NCBI GenBank assembly: GCA_910589415.1
Contig: OU342630.1
Coordinates: 91,880,186 to 91,944,185 of the forward strand
Direction: 5' to 3'
Length of the DNA stretch: 64,000 nt
DNA from: Malachius bipustulatus
Taxonomy: Eukaryota; Arthropoda; Insecta; Coleoptera; Melyridae
Shown here piece after piece: positions 49,207 through 58,863 of this stretch. Under the pieces are notes generated by a model. It had not been told where the DNA came from, did not search any database, and was given only the letters and a program-made list of their open reading frames with translations. Every line of letters starts with the position of its first letter. Within the stretch, counting starts at the first letter, position 1. The translations under genes were made by a program, and so were the position numbers.

Positions 49207-49345
49207 ACGCGCGAGATTTCGAGCACAACGGCGAAGCCGGAAAAAGTTCTCTTTTTGAGCGGAAAAAGTTACACGAGCTGCTGTCAGCAAATGTGCGACT
49301 TTTTCCGCAAGTGCGAAATTGTCTTTCAACTCGAGTTATTTCACT
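49207..49345. repeat. Imperfect palindrome
   Basis: GCGGAAAAAGT (49259) pairs exactly with ACTTTTTCCGC (49298). An outer GCGAGATTTCGAGCAC pairs loosely with GTGCGAAATTGTC and ACTCGAGT. It resembles the 35268 element in layout but not clearly in sequence. Confidence 0.5.
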
Positions 49346-52290
49346 ATACTTTATCTACTCCCAAGAGCATTGTATACTGAATTAATAATTATGATTTCTA
49401 TCAATCAGGAACTATGATGCAATTTGATGGAAATTATCAAACAAATATATAATATTGCGTGTGCCACTCATTTCGATAATAACAGTTTTGTGAATTTTAT
49501 ACCTTTTATCTTATGCTTACATTATTTTACATATCGAGTATACCTATACCTTCTTAATAATTATTATTGTTCTACCATATAGCCGCTACTTTTGGCTGGT
49601 GGTTTATATAAGACCGATTTGTAATGAAAAAAAACAACACTGTTTTGACTTTTCACTTGCATTACACCGTATGTGCAAAGGCTCACTTTCAGGCTATACA
49701 AGTAGTTTTGTAATTGTCAACTTTCATATAAGGGAGTAGATAAAAAAATCTTTCAGTATCTAGGTACAAAAATAAATATTAATACTACTTATTCTTATGT
49801 ACTAGGAACTTTGTGAAATAATTTTAAACCTGGCAAAAAAACTTTAACTTTTAATACTAGAAAATGTAAATAAAAGAAATTATCATTTTTATTAAGAAGT
49901 ATGAAAATTTTACCTACATCTGTTTCATAAAAAAGTAAAGTAATAGATTGGATCTTTAGAGTCGCCTAATGTATCGAAATGCAGTTACGCCTCTGGAGTA
50001 CGGAATTGCGCGCATAGTCTTTGACAAGAGGTAAATTAGTTTTGAATTCGCGCTCTCATAGCCTGTCTTTGCAGATTCGTTTCTTGGGGTGGCTACGGTG
50101 TCTTAGATAGGCAAATATTGAATTTGGATGCTCCACTGGATAGATGGCAAGAGTTTGGTGCTGCGTACATTCTCCTGATTGAAATGAGAACATATCAGAA
50201 ATATATCACGATAGTGTTACGAAACTCACTTCATTTAGAACAAACTACTTGCAACAATTTATAATAATAATTATCTTCAGACTTTATTTATTTACTTTAC
50301 GATAACTTCTACACAAAATTCAGCTTGTCCTTTTTTAAACACTATACTGTCACAAGTCCTTCAATCTGTCTTGCACTCATAGTATACTAAACATAACTCT
50401 TCTCTTTTATTCTTGCACTAACGCTTGTCACAATACATCTTCAATTAAACTGTCTCTGATTACATTCACATCGTTCACTTACTAGTCTTCTTCTTTACTT
50501 TCCTTCTGATACTTCCGTAACATTCAACATTACACTTAATTATTGTTCTACTCGTATTCTGTCTCTACATCTGATTTTCCTCCTTCCTCTAATAGCACGA
50601 TCGTCTAATAGCTGCCAAACTACATCTCTACTCTCTACAACGACGCATCTCTTATATATTCTGACAGGTGAGGACATTGACGTTCTTCTATAACGTTCCC
50701 AAACAGTCTCGTTTCCGAATGTCACATGTCGCCAGTTAACATGTTCTAGTCTAGACAGTAGAGTAGGCACTTGCGAAGGCCTCAGTTCATTCTAGAGTTT
50801 TCGTGGAATACACTAGATCAACTGGTACTTATTCGATCAGCTGTAGAATGTCTAAAGGACCACATTCTAGATTCAAATAAGCCAGAATCTAGATAAACAA
50901 GAAGTGCAGATGTTCGATTTTTCCAGCCTCCGGTTCCAAATAAATCCAGAAGTGCTTACATTCACTGTTATCTCTTAGCAATATTTTATTTTCTCTAGTT
51001 TAATTTCTCTAATTTATTCAGTTAGTGCGGGCTCATGAACTTCTGAAAACCATTACGCCAGGTAGACTAGGTAAAGAACTAGAAAATAAAACCAGACTGA
51101 CAGTAGGCCATGGAAGCGTGAGACAGAAGATAAGAGTTTATGCGAATTGGCTCCATGTTTAAAAAATGTTCATTCCATTGGTGTAGATGTTCGAAAAGTA
51201 TGAAACCTTAGAAACCAGTGATCCACGTGTGATCAATTGACGTATAAATAATTTTAGTGTTGCATTTTTTGTCCCATAAAAACACAACATAACAAGTTTC
51301 ATCAAAATCGCTTCAGCGGTTGAAGTTTTTTAATCAAATTACCTTTTTAAAATTAATGTTTTAAAAAATTCTACTCTATGAGAATTTTATGCAGAGATTC
51401 TACAAAGTAAGGGCTGAAAACATAAATTTTATTTTAGAATTATTGACACTTTGGCATCTAAGTTGACTTAAATCGATTTCATTATACCGAAGTTGATACT
51501 GACTTGAAGTTGCGATGTTAAAGTTACGCCAGAACTAGACTCCAAGATTTGTTTCTATTTTCTCAGCGTTTAAGAAATCTTCAGTGGCTCTAATAAACAC
51601 AGTGCATGGTGGACAATGGAGTGTCCACTTCTTGATTAGTTAGCCGCCATCTTGCATGTCGGTCTATAAAATGAAAGAAAATGTATCTAATGTGTGGATG
51701 CTTTGATATATCAATATGTGACTAGTAGGATATAGGGTAAACGATAATAATAATCAAATAAAGTGGTAAGCACTCATCCATTCTTCGGTAGATATCTTAC
51801 CCCTTTATTTCTGCCCTCCTGTATGTGATATCGACCCCTCCTACCGGGGGCACCTCTCAGAAGCGTGGGTGTCGCGCAAGGGCTGATAGATGAGCATTTT
51901 TAGGACGCTGCTATGATAAATCGTCCCCGATCCGAGGCTGCCGTATCACAGATTACACGCTGTGTGCGGCGTCGATGCTAGGGGGAAGGTGGGGGACACT
52001 GTCATATGCACGGGCCCTGATAGTGCGGCAATCAGGAACGTGGAGGTTATAGAAAGTAATGTTGTCGTGGGGATGTTTATCGTAAACATGGATATAGGTG
52101 TTGTATATGATAGAGTAGATGTTTGTTCCGTGAAAATAACCCTGCTTCAAGAGTATAAATATGGATTTTCACGGGAGAAAGATGGAATCAGATTTTTCAA
52201 TGTGACATTCAATTTTGTTTCTTGTGTTTTCTTGTGTTTCTTATTACTATTTTAATACCTCGAATTAACACCTTGCAGGTCTCTTATTGA
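49346..52290. other. AT-rich non-coding DNA
   Basis: A 76-codon minus frame (50540-50770) rich in Arg and Val and a 97-codon plus frame (51962-52255) are open but unrecognised. A GC-richer patch lies at 51780-52030. Nothing else is supported. Confidence 0.35.
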
Positions 52291-52333
52291 ACAGTTGGTA
52301 TAGATTGACAGTTGGTATTACTATACCAACTGT
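52291..52333. repeat. Perfect 13-bp stem hairpin
   Basis: ACAGTTGGTATAG, 17-base loop, CTATACCAACTGT. The loop itself contains a second copy of ACAGTTGGTAT. Function unknown. Confidence 0.7.
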
Positions 52334-53851
52334 ATTACAGGAGAATGTAAAAAAGGTACAATACCCGATAAGCATAGCAATACCCTATAAAATACACTAC
52401 GAATGAAAAAAAATACAACCTTGGTATCTCTGCTTGCATAAGTGCAAGATAATTCGCATTGTTCTTTCAAAGATATTAAATCAGTAACTAGTTAGCAACT
52501 TTTTATCTGAACTGCACAGATACCTACTAAAAATATAATTTTTCCTCTCCAGACTGTTTGTACACCCTCTAAAGATTTCAAATAAGACCTGGTCTATAAA
52601 AATTTTTCTTCTATATTATGTTTGGAGAGCGCCACTACCTTCAACACTCCGCATCCTTCATTCTATATCCAGTTGAAAGGCAATCAGTCTCATCAAAGTC
52701 GACTCATCCTAACGCGAATGCTTCTTTAACCAGTCTGTTTTGCTAACAGCTGTGGGGACTCTATTCAACATAATTAAATTTCCACGATCTGTGTTCTAAA
52801 GAATAGAAAGGTATTTATTCCCCCAATTGACTGTTTGGAGCAGGCTGATAAAGGGTACATTAGATATTATACTGAGGAGCTGCAGAAGCCAAGGACATCC
52901 CATTTCTTGCGTTCCTTTCTGCAAGTTGTGGAACCTTCTTTCTGCCTAGTCATCATTTCCAAATCTTCAAATTTCTGGTGTACTTTCTTAAACACCAACG
53001 GTACTTTAGTATCTGGGCCAGGCCTTTGTAAGTACTCTAGTAGTAAAAAAATTCTGAATTTAATGACCTTAGAAGAAGAAAAATTGTTGGTTTACTTCAT
53101 AGTTATAATAAAATATAACTGGTGTCTTTTTGAAAACTACCACCCTAAATTCCTTCTTCTGATGTCCAACTTGAACTTGCCAGTTGGCAAACCACTCCCC
53201 AGTCCCAGAGGCCCCCGTTTCAATAAGAATTTTAAATACTAAAGGGAGCCTAGTGACCCCTTGTTGGAAAGTTTATATACCAGTTGGTTGACTAGGTATA
53301 CCTCTGCACATAGGACATTTAGTACAGAAAAATTAGGGTTTGAATTCTAAAAAAATCCAGACAGCAATTTTATGTGGCATCCTCATGCAATTGATCCTCA
53401 CCCTTGAGCATTTTGAGAAAGGGGGTTGTTTTTGCGAATTGATTTAGCGACTATAAATGGTTCACCCTACAAAAATGTCTAAGTAAAAAGGTTTAGATAG
53501 AGTTCTATAAGATATATCTTTATCCCAAACGAGATTTTGCGGTAGGATGTGAATTTACCCCATTACAGGGGGTTTAAAGGACCTCGCATAATCCTTTTGG
53601 GAAATTGGTTTCCGGTGAAATTTTATGTAACTTTAGGGATCGGTAGTATTCGATGAGTAGAAGTCTCCCAAACTAATCTCTAAGACTAATCCCCCAAACA
53701 GACCTGTTCTCGAAATATTCACCAATAAGGGTTTTTTCTTTCATGACAAAGAATACCTCAAAATACTTGGACAATAGGCAACAATTATTTTCGTCAACAT
53801 GTAAACTACTTCGTATTATTCGGCAATGTCCTATGTTCAGAGGTATGGTCA
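52334..53851. other. Non-coding DNA with one unassigned 135-codon frame
   Basis: The frame at 52835-53242 (plus) is open for 135 codons and starts MEQADKGYIRYYTEEL. The opposite strand also yields charged, protein-like text (VPLVFKKVHQKFEDLEMM), so an antisense relic of an unknown element is as likely as a gene. No domain was recognised on either strand. Confidence 0.25.
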
Positions 53852-53867
53852 CCCCCCCCCCCCCCCC
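53852..53867. repeat. Poly-C run (16 C)
   Basis: Sixteen C followed by GGG, 50 bases before the provirus. Such a run is prone to sequencing and assembly length error. Confidence 0.9.
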
Positions 53868-53913
53868 GGGCATTTCTCTATGCGACTGAATTTATATTTT
53901 TGTGGTTTGTTCA

Positions 53914-53917
53914 CGCG
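53914..53917 (+). repeat. Target site duplication, left (CGCG)
   Basis: CGCG directly precedes the left LTR and recurs after the right LTR at 60688-60691. A 4-bp YRYR duplication is the errantivirus pattern. Confidence 0.9.
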
Positions 53918-54162
53918 AGTTATATAGCCATAAGAGCTGACTCCCTATGAAATATAATCTTTATTACTGTAATTAGCAAATGCTGAATTAACATGTATTA
54001 TTTCTTTCGAGACTTGAACAGAGTTGAACGCTCACTATTTGTCTGGTATTCGTCCCGCACAGTCGCGTACTTGGCGGATAGTCCGATATGCAATAAAGAG
54101 TCGAATAATAAGTTTTTGAGTTTTCTTTTAAAAACAGAATTTCGGCTCTACGTATCGTAACT
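53918..54162 (+). repeat. 5' LTR of the provirus
   Basis: Starts AGTTATATAGCC and ends CGTATCGTAACT, 245 bases, matching the 3' copy at every base I compared. AATAAA at 54092-54097 is a plausible polyadenylation signal. The last T is shared with the primer binding site. Confidence 0.95.
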
Positions 54163-54173
54163 GGCGCAGTCGG
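54162..54173 (+). other. Primer binding site for tRNA-Ser
   Basis: TGGCGCAGTCGG is the tRNA-Ser primer site used by the 17.6/297/Tom/ZAM group of errantiviruses. It overlaps the LTR end by one base, a feature of that group. Confidence 0.85.
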
Positions 54174-54299
54174 AACGGATTTTCAATAATCAATAATCGA
54201 TTAATCGCGAAATCCGGTAACCTATAGTGCACCCAGGATTACAGTGAAGTAGCCCAACAAAGTAGGTAAACTGCCTACTTAAAAGTGCAAAGTGCTAGA

Positions 54300-54480
54300 A
54301 GAATTGAGTAGTGGTCAACGTCAATTAGCAACCAGAAGCAACCAACCCGTAAAATCGAGGTCTCCCTGTTACGACGAGAAGCAACCCCGCATAACGTTGA
54401 GGTCTTCCATACCCCGCAGCAGAAGAGCAACCCCGTCAACTCGAGAACGTCTTCAAAGTGTTGCCGCCGCTAGACAACAC
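54300..54480 (+). repeat. Degenerate repeats in the provirus leader, first block
   Basis: AGAAGCAACC-type words recur at about 45-base spacing (near 54331, 54380 and 54421), each followed by a GAGGTCT- or GAACGTCT-like word. This is upstream of the more regular block. Untranslated; role unknown. Confidence 0.5.
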
Positions 54481-54501
54481 TAGTTCAAGGATTCTACCCT
54501 T

Positions 54502-54705
54502 AGAAGGAAAACTAATAAACCCAAGACAACAGAAGGAAAACTGTCCAACCCGAGCAATATAGAAGGAAAACTTAAAAACCCGAGCCAACAGAAGGAAAAC
54601 TGTCCAACCCGAGTCAAACAGAAGGAAAACTGCTCAACCCGAGAAATCCAGAAGGAAAACTGTCCAACCCGAGTCATCAGAACGTAAAGCTAATCAAGGA
54701 GAAAG
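54502..54705 (+). repeat. 29-30-bp tandem repeats in the provirus leader
   Basis: Units beginning AGAAGGAAAACT and ending CCAACCCGAG start at 54502, 54531, 54561, 54590, 54620 and 54650, with a degenerate seventh at 54679. The block lies in the untranslated leader before gag, the region that in gypsy holds the Su(Hw) insulator and that in Idefix also carries regulatory repeats. The gypsy Su(Hw) word is not present here. A role as binding array, packaging signal or internal ribosome entry is inference. Confidence 0.9.
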
Positions 54706-55011
54706 GAGAAAATTTAAGTAGTAAGTCACATTCCATGTTTCACCTCCTTTGATTTTTATTGATTTTATTTTACACCAAGTTATGTATATGTAAAAGAAAG
54801 TTTTAAACAACTGAAACAAATTTATTATTTTTTGATAATTACAAAGATATTGATATTTTGATAGATCAATAATAATTTACTGTTATCGATAAATGCATAG
54901 AAAGTAATTTAAATAAAATTTTGTAGAATCCTATAGAGAATTCTAAATCAGAGTAAGAAATAAAGAGCAAGCTTTAATTTACTTATTCTAAAATAATATT
55001 AAAATTCATTT

Positions 55012-56352
55012 ATGTCAGGTACTGAAAGAGTAACTATCGTTGAATATAACGAGAATTTAGCACATTCCAGTAACGATCATTTATACGAGCCTGGTCAAGA
55101 AATCGCTGTAAATAGTATTTTAAATCCTTTTATAGAGCAGCCACCTGCTTTACCAAGAAATTTAAATATGCCTGCAACTACCGAAAGCTTAATTAGCGCA
55201 GCTAGAAACTATGGCGATGTTATTCCCACTTTCAATGGTGATCAGAACACGTTAGAAGTTTTCATTACTCGTGTAGAAAAATTTCATGCTAAATATGCCA
55301 ACACAGCCGATTTAACTTTAAACGATTACTCTTATTGTTTGATTTTAAGTAAATTAAAAGGTCCAGCAGAAACTTTTGCTAGTACAAGATCAGATTTAAC
55401 TAACTGGACACAATTAAAAGATGCGTTACGCACGAAATTTGGTGACCATACCGACAGGTTAACATTATGTCACAAATTCAAATATCTGACTATCAACCCT
55501 AGAGAGAGTCTAACAGATTTCATAGAGCGCATCAAATCAGTACAAACTCAATTAGACATTAAAACCCAATCAGACACAGCATTATCAGCCGCTGAAAAAG
55601 CTGTACATGTTCGAATTAACGAACAAACCGCATTAGAAGTACTTTACAACAATTGTCCCCCATTATTGCAAACAATTCTTGAAGTCAAAGAATTGGATAC
55701 CATTGCAGCAGCTACCCCTGTAGTTATAAAATTTTTGGCTAAGCACGGTCCTAACCAAATTAATAAAATTAACAACAGTCGCAATTTTAGCTCTGAAGCA
55801 CAAACATCAACATCCAATGGTCCTAACAAACAAATTCATAATTTTCAAAATAACTATCAAAGACAATTTCAGAGACCCCAAAGACCTAATGTGTCTAATT
55901 TTAATAATTTTCCACCTCGACAACCTGTATTTCAGTCGACCTATCCAAATACAAGTCGTCCAAATACTCAAAATATGAATCACCCAAATCAACATCAAAA
56001 TTCCCAAAACAGACCTTTTGCACCTCGCCCAGGTCAACCAAGTTTTAGTGGAATAAATAGGACTAATAATTCCCCAAACTCAAGACCAAGTCCATATAGG
56101 AATCATCCTAATTTTCAATCTCCACAATTTCGCACTTGGAGAGCTCCGCAAATCAATTTTAATGAGATAGAGCCCAATTTAGGAGAATCCGACCCTTTAA
56201 TCGAAAACACGTACCCAGAATATGATATGGATAACTATCCCGATTATAATGAAATATGTTATGACACAGATTCCCAAAACGTGCCCGAAGCTGACGAAAT
56301 TCCAGTAGAACCACCAGAAAATTTTCGTTTACCGGCCTCGGAAAACAAATAA
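55012..56352 (+). CDS. gag: Errantivirus-like Gag
   Basis: This intact 446-residue frame encodes the structural capsid protein that packages element RNA in the cytoplasm. YGDVIPTFNGDQNTLEVFI (about residues 67-85) opens the retrotransposon capsid domain, followed by a YCLILSKLKGPAETFA stretch typical of Ty3/gypsy Gag. From about residue 258 the protein becomes rich in Asn, Gln, Pro and Arg with no zinc knuckle, as in errantiviruses, and presumably binds RNA; the end is acidic. The start at 55012 follows a leader without a competing long frame. Near the 3' end a slippery heptamer (56319-56325) leads into pol in the -1 frame, with the two frames overlapping from 56295 to 56352. No stop or frame change interrupts it. 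Confidence 0.93.
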   Translation: MSGTERVTIVEYNENLAHSSNDHLYEPGQEIAVNSILNPFIEQPPALPRNLNMPATTESLISAARNYGDVIPTFNGDQNTLEVFITRVEKFHAKYANTADLTLNDYSYCLILSKLKGPAETFASTRSDLTNWTQLKDALRTKFGDHTDRLTLCHKFKYLTINPRESLTDFIERIKSVQTQLDIKTQSDTALSAAEKAVHVRINEQTALEVLYNNCPPLLQTILEVKELDTIAAATPVVIKFLAKHGPNQINKINNSRNFSSEAQTSTSNGPNKQIHNFQNNYQRQFQRPQRPNVSNFNNFPPRQPVFQSTYPNTSRPNTQNMNHPNQHQNSQNRPFAPRPGQPSFSGINRTNNSPNSRPSPYRNHPNFQSPQFRTWRAPQINFNEIEPNLGESDPLIENTYPEYDMDNYPDYNEICYDTDSQNVPEADEIPVEPPENFRLPASENK

Positions 56353-58625
56353 TCGAAACCAATCATAACATCATTTCTTCAAGCCTACCCTATTTAGAAA
56401 TTAACGGTTTAAAAATTTTAATAGATTCAGGAGCAACTAATTCGCTCATGTCACCCAAAATTGCTAAAAAATACTTTCCAAATCAAATATTTGACGAAAA
56501 ATTTACAATCAAAACAATTTATAATCAATCGGAACATAATAAAGTAGTTATCGCAGATTTCTTCCTGCCTGGACAACCTTTGAAATTTTATGTAATTAAT
56601 TTTCATGAACACTTCGACCTCTTGCTAGGAACGCAAACGTTAGAAGAATTAAACATGATATTAAATTACAATTCAGGTACTATTTTTCTCAACGGTATAG
56701 AATATGATTTATGTAGGTATGAACCAGCTGCATTAAATTATTTTCAAACTCAGATTACTCCTGAACAGAGTGATGTAATTATACCAGTGACCATCAGAAA
56801 AGGAACTGTATTAATTCCCCAGCAACAACTAGGTCATTACGAGATCCCCGAGAAAATGAATACTGCTAATAATTTTAAAGTCAAAGTTCCAATAATACGA
56901 AATAAAGACAATCAAAACCGAATTTTATCACGTTTAGAAGCATACCCTGTAAATATTGACGAAACACCTGATGATTTATTATCATTATTCGCTCAACCAG
57001 GTGATATTGCTGAACGACCTACCATCGAGTTAGATGACCTTACTGACATAGATTCATTACTCCAACAAAGCAAAGACAAGAGTAAAATTAAAATATTATC
57101 AGACATACAAATTAAACCACCATCTTCTGATAAGACCAACAAAATCAACATTAATTCTGAAAATATTCAAAACAAAACAGAAAATGATGAGACTCAATCA
57201 GATGATAATAAAACCGTTCATTCTCAAAATGACGATATCTCTGCAGAATTAAAAATCACCGAAAAACCATTAAATCATTTTAAAAAACAATTAATCTTTA
57301 CTTTTGGTAAAGAACCAAAAATTAAAACTTCCAAAGTCTTCAACAAAGATCGCATTGAAGTACAAATTACGACAAATAATTACGAAAATGAAGTGATAAA
57401 TATTCTAAAGGAATACGTGAACCCACAAATAATTACAACAATTTATTCCTCACATAATGAATTGTATGAAAAACTAGCCACCCTTATAAATGATAACTTT
57501 ACTAATAATTTAAAGTTTTTATTTACTAGAAAGTTCTTGAAAGATGTCACTGATGAAAAACAACAACGCGAAATTATTGAAAAGATTCATCGACTTTCCC
57601 ATCGAGGAATTACCGAGTTAAAAACGGAAATAGAAAGAGTTTATTACTGGCCAAACATCGCAATCGATTGTCAACGTTACATCAACAATTGCCTAATTTG
57701 CCAACAAACTAAGTATGAAAGGCATCCGGTCAAATTAAAATTAGAAACTACTTTCACCCCTACTGAACCTTTTCACATTATTTTCATGGACATATTTTCA
57801 TGCAATAACAACAAATACCTAACCTGTATAGATAATTTCTCTAAGTTCTTAATGTATGAAGAACTCTCATCCACCAATATGATCGAGATAGCTGAGAAAT
57901 TCGTTAAAATATTTTCGCGGTATAAAATGCCCAAAATATTGGTAACTGACGGCCAATTCAATACAGAGTTATTTAGGAATTTATTAAAATTATTTAACGT
58001 AGAACATCATGTCACAACTCCCCTTCATCCGAACTCGAATAGCCCAATCGAAAGAGTTCATGGAACTATTCTAGAAATAATCCGAACACTGACCCTACAA
58101 AACGCTAAAGTTCTTAAGAACAATCTAATTGAAAACGCAGTCGTGATATACAACCGTACAATCCACAGTACAACCAAATTTAGACCCGTTGAACTATTGT
58201 TCGGTCATTTAGATAACAAAGATATTTTAGAAATATCTTCGAAAAGTCAATATGACGACTATCTCAATGATTTACAAATTAGAATTAAAACTTTATACAC
58301 CCAAGCGTATGAAAATGCAAGAAGCGCTAAAGAAAAATATATAGAAAAGGAAAATAGCCAAAGGCAAGAACATCAACCACATAACACTCTAGACGCATTT
58401 TTGTCACTAGCACCCAGAAATAAAACGTCTCCTTTGTACAAGCACGTAAAATTTAAAAAGGACTTTAAGACAAAAATAAAAACTACCAAAGGCAGAACTT
58501 ATAATAAACAAGAAATTAAACCTACTAGAAAGCATCAAATAACAAATCCTTTTGTTGCAGATGCTTCCCCAAATGCTTCTCCTCCTGGCGATATCAGTCC
58601 CCAGTCAAACACAAGTCACACCTAA
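56295..58625 (+). CDS. pol: Errantivirus-like Pol with protease and integrase only
   Basis: The frame runs from 56295; the first Met is at 56448, but expression is expected by frameshift from gag. Counting from that Met, the protease active site (LIDSGATN, DSG at 56424-56432) lies just upstream. A linker follows, then at about residue 280 the text TEKPLNHFKKQLIFTFGKEP, which in relatives comes after RNase H. The integrase zinc finger (HRLSHRG, CLICQQ) and catalytic Asp448, Asp501 and Glu535 follow. Spacing between the last two is 33 residues, two short of the usual 35. No reverse transcriptase (no xxDD box) or RNase H is present, yet no stop or frame change marks the loss. The C-terminus is basic. 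Integrase activity is uncertain because of the shortened loop. Confidence 0.9.
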   Translation, partial: RNSSRTTRKFSFTGLGKQIIETNHNIISSSLPYLEINGLKILIDSGATNSLMSPKIAKKYFPNQIFDEKFTIKTIYNQSEHNKVVIADFFLPGQPLKFYVINFHEHFDLLLGTQTLEELNMILNYNSGTIFLNGIEYDLCRYEPAALNYFQTQITPEQSDVIIPVTIRKGTVLIPQQQLGHYEIPEKMNTANNFKVKVPIIRNKDNQNRILSRLEAYPVNIDETPDDLLSLFAQPGDIAERPTIELDDLTDIDSLLQQSKDKSKIKILSDIQIKPPSSDKTNKININSENIQNKTENDETQSDDNKTVHSQNDDISAELKITEKPLNHFKKQLIFTFGKEPKIKTSKVFNKDRIEVQITTNNYENEVINILKEYVNPQIITTIYSSHNELYEKLATLINDNFTNNLKFLFTRKFLKDVTDEKQQREIIEKIHRLSHRGITELKTEIERVYYWPNIAIDCQRYINNCLICQQTKYERHPVKLKLETTFTPTEPFHIIFMDIFSCNNNKYLTCIDNFSKFLMYEELSSTNMIEIAEKFVKIFSRYKMPKILVTDGQFNTELFRNLLKLFNVEHHVTTPLHPNSNSPIERVHGTILEIIRTLTLQNAKVLKNNLIENAVVIYNRTIHSTTKFRPVELLFGHLDNKDILEISSKSQYDDYLNDLQIRIKTLYTQAYENARSAKEKYIEKENSQRQEHQPHNTLDAFLSLAPRNKTSPLYKHVKFKKDFKTKIKTTKGRTYNKQEIKPTRKHQITNPFVADASPNASPPGDISPQSNTSHT
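56319..56325 (+). promoter_or_regulatory. -1 ribosomal frameshift heptamer (A AAT TTT)
   Basis: In the gag frame the bases read A|AAT|TTT, a canonical X XXY YYZ slippery site. It lies inside the only stretch where gag and pol frames overlap (pol frame opens after a TGA at 56292-56294; gag stops at 56350-56352). Slippage by -1 joins Gag to the protease frame. No stem-loop or pseudoknot was worked out. Confidence 0.75.
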
Positions 58626-58863
58626 AGTCGAGATAAAATCACTCGAAAACAACCCTGGTATTCTTCCTTTTAAATTAGGTCCCACCAGAGTTCAATATTC
58701 GCATCACACTTTTGTGCATAATTACCCAATAAAGGAGTTAGGTACCAAAGTAAACGAGTTAGAAAGCGCTATTGAAAAATTCAATCTAAAAACTAAAGGA
58801 AAATTACCTATAGCACAGATGATTGACTTAGAATATATATTCAAAAGGAAAGCAATAAGGTAA
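58552..58863 (+). pseudogene. env: Env (F-like fusion glycoprotein), N-terminal piece before frame break
   Basis: The frame overlaps the end of pol by 74 bases. It starts with a short hydrophobic segment (MLPQMLLLLAISVPS), a likely signal peptide, and continues as an ectodomain-like stretch to a stop at 58861-58863. The continuation of Env is in the -1 frame, open from 58827, so the two pieces overlap for about 35 bases. No slippery heptamer is present in the overlap, so this looks like a disabling frame change rather than a programmed one. In errantiviruses Env is made from a spliced mRNA; no splice sites were assigned. Confidence 0.7.

Noticed and set aside
54480..54677. Minus-strand frame with periodic QFSFC repeats
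   Set aside because: Periodicity comes from the 29-30-bp DNA repeats of the provirus leader.
56338..56348. GGAAAAC near the gag stop as the frameshift site
   Set aside because: In the gag frame it reads G GAA AAC, which is not an X XXY YYZ heptamer; A AAT TTT at 56319 is.
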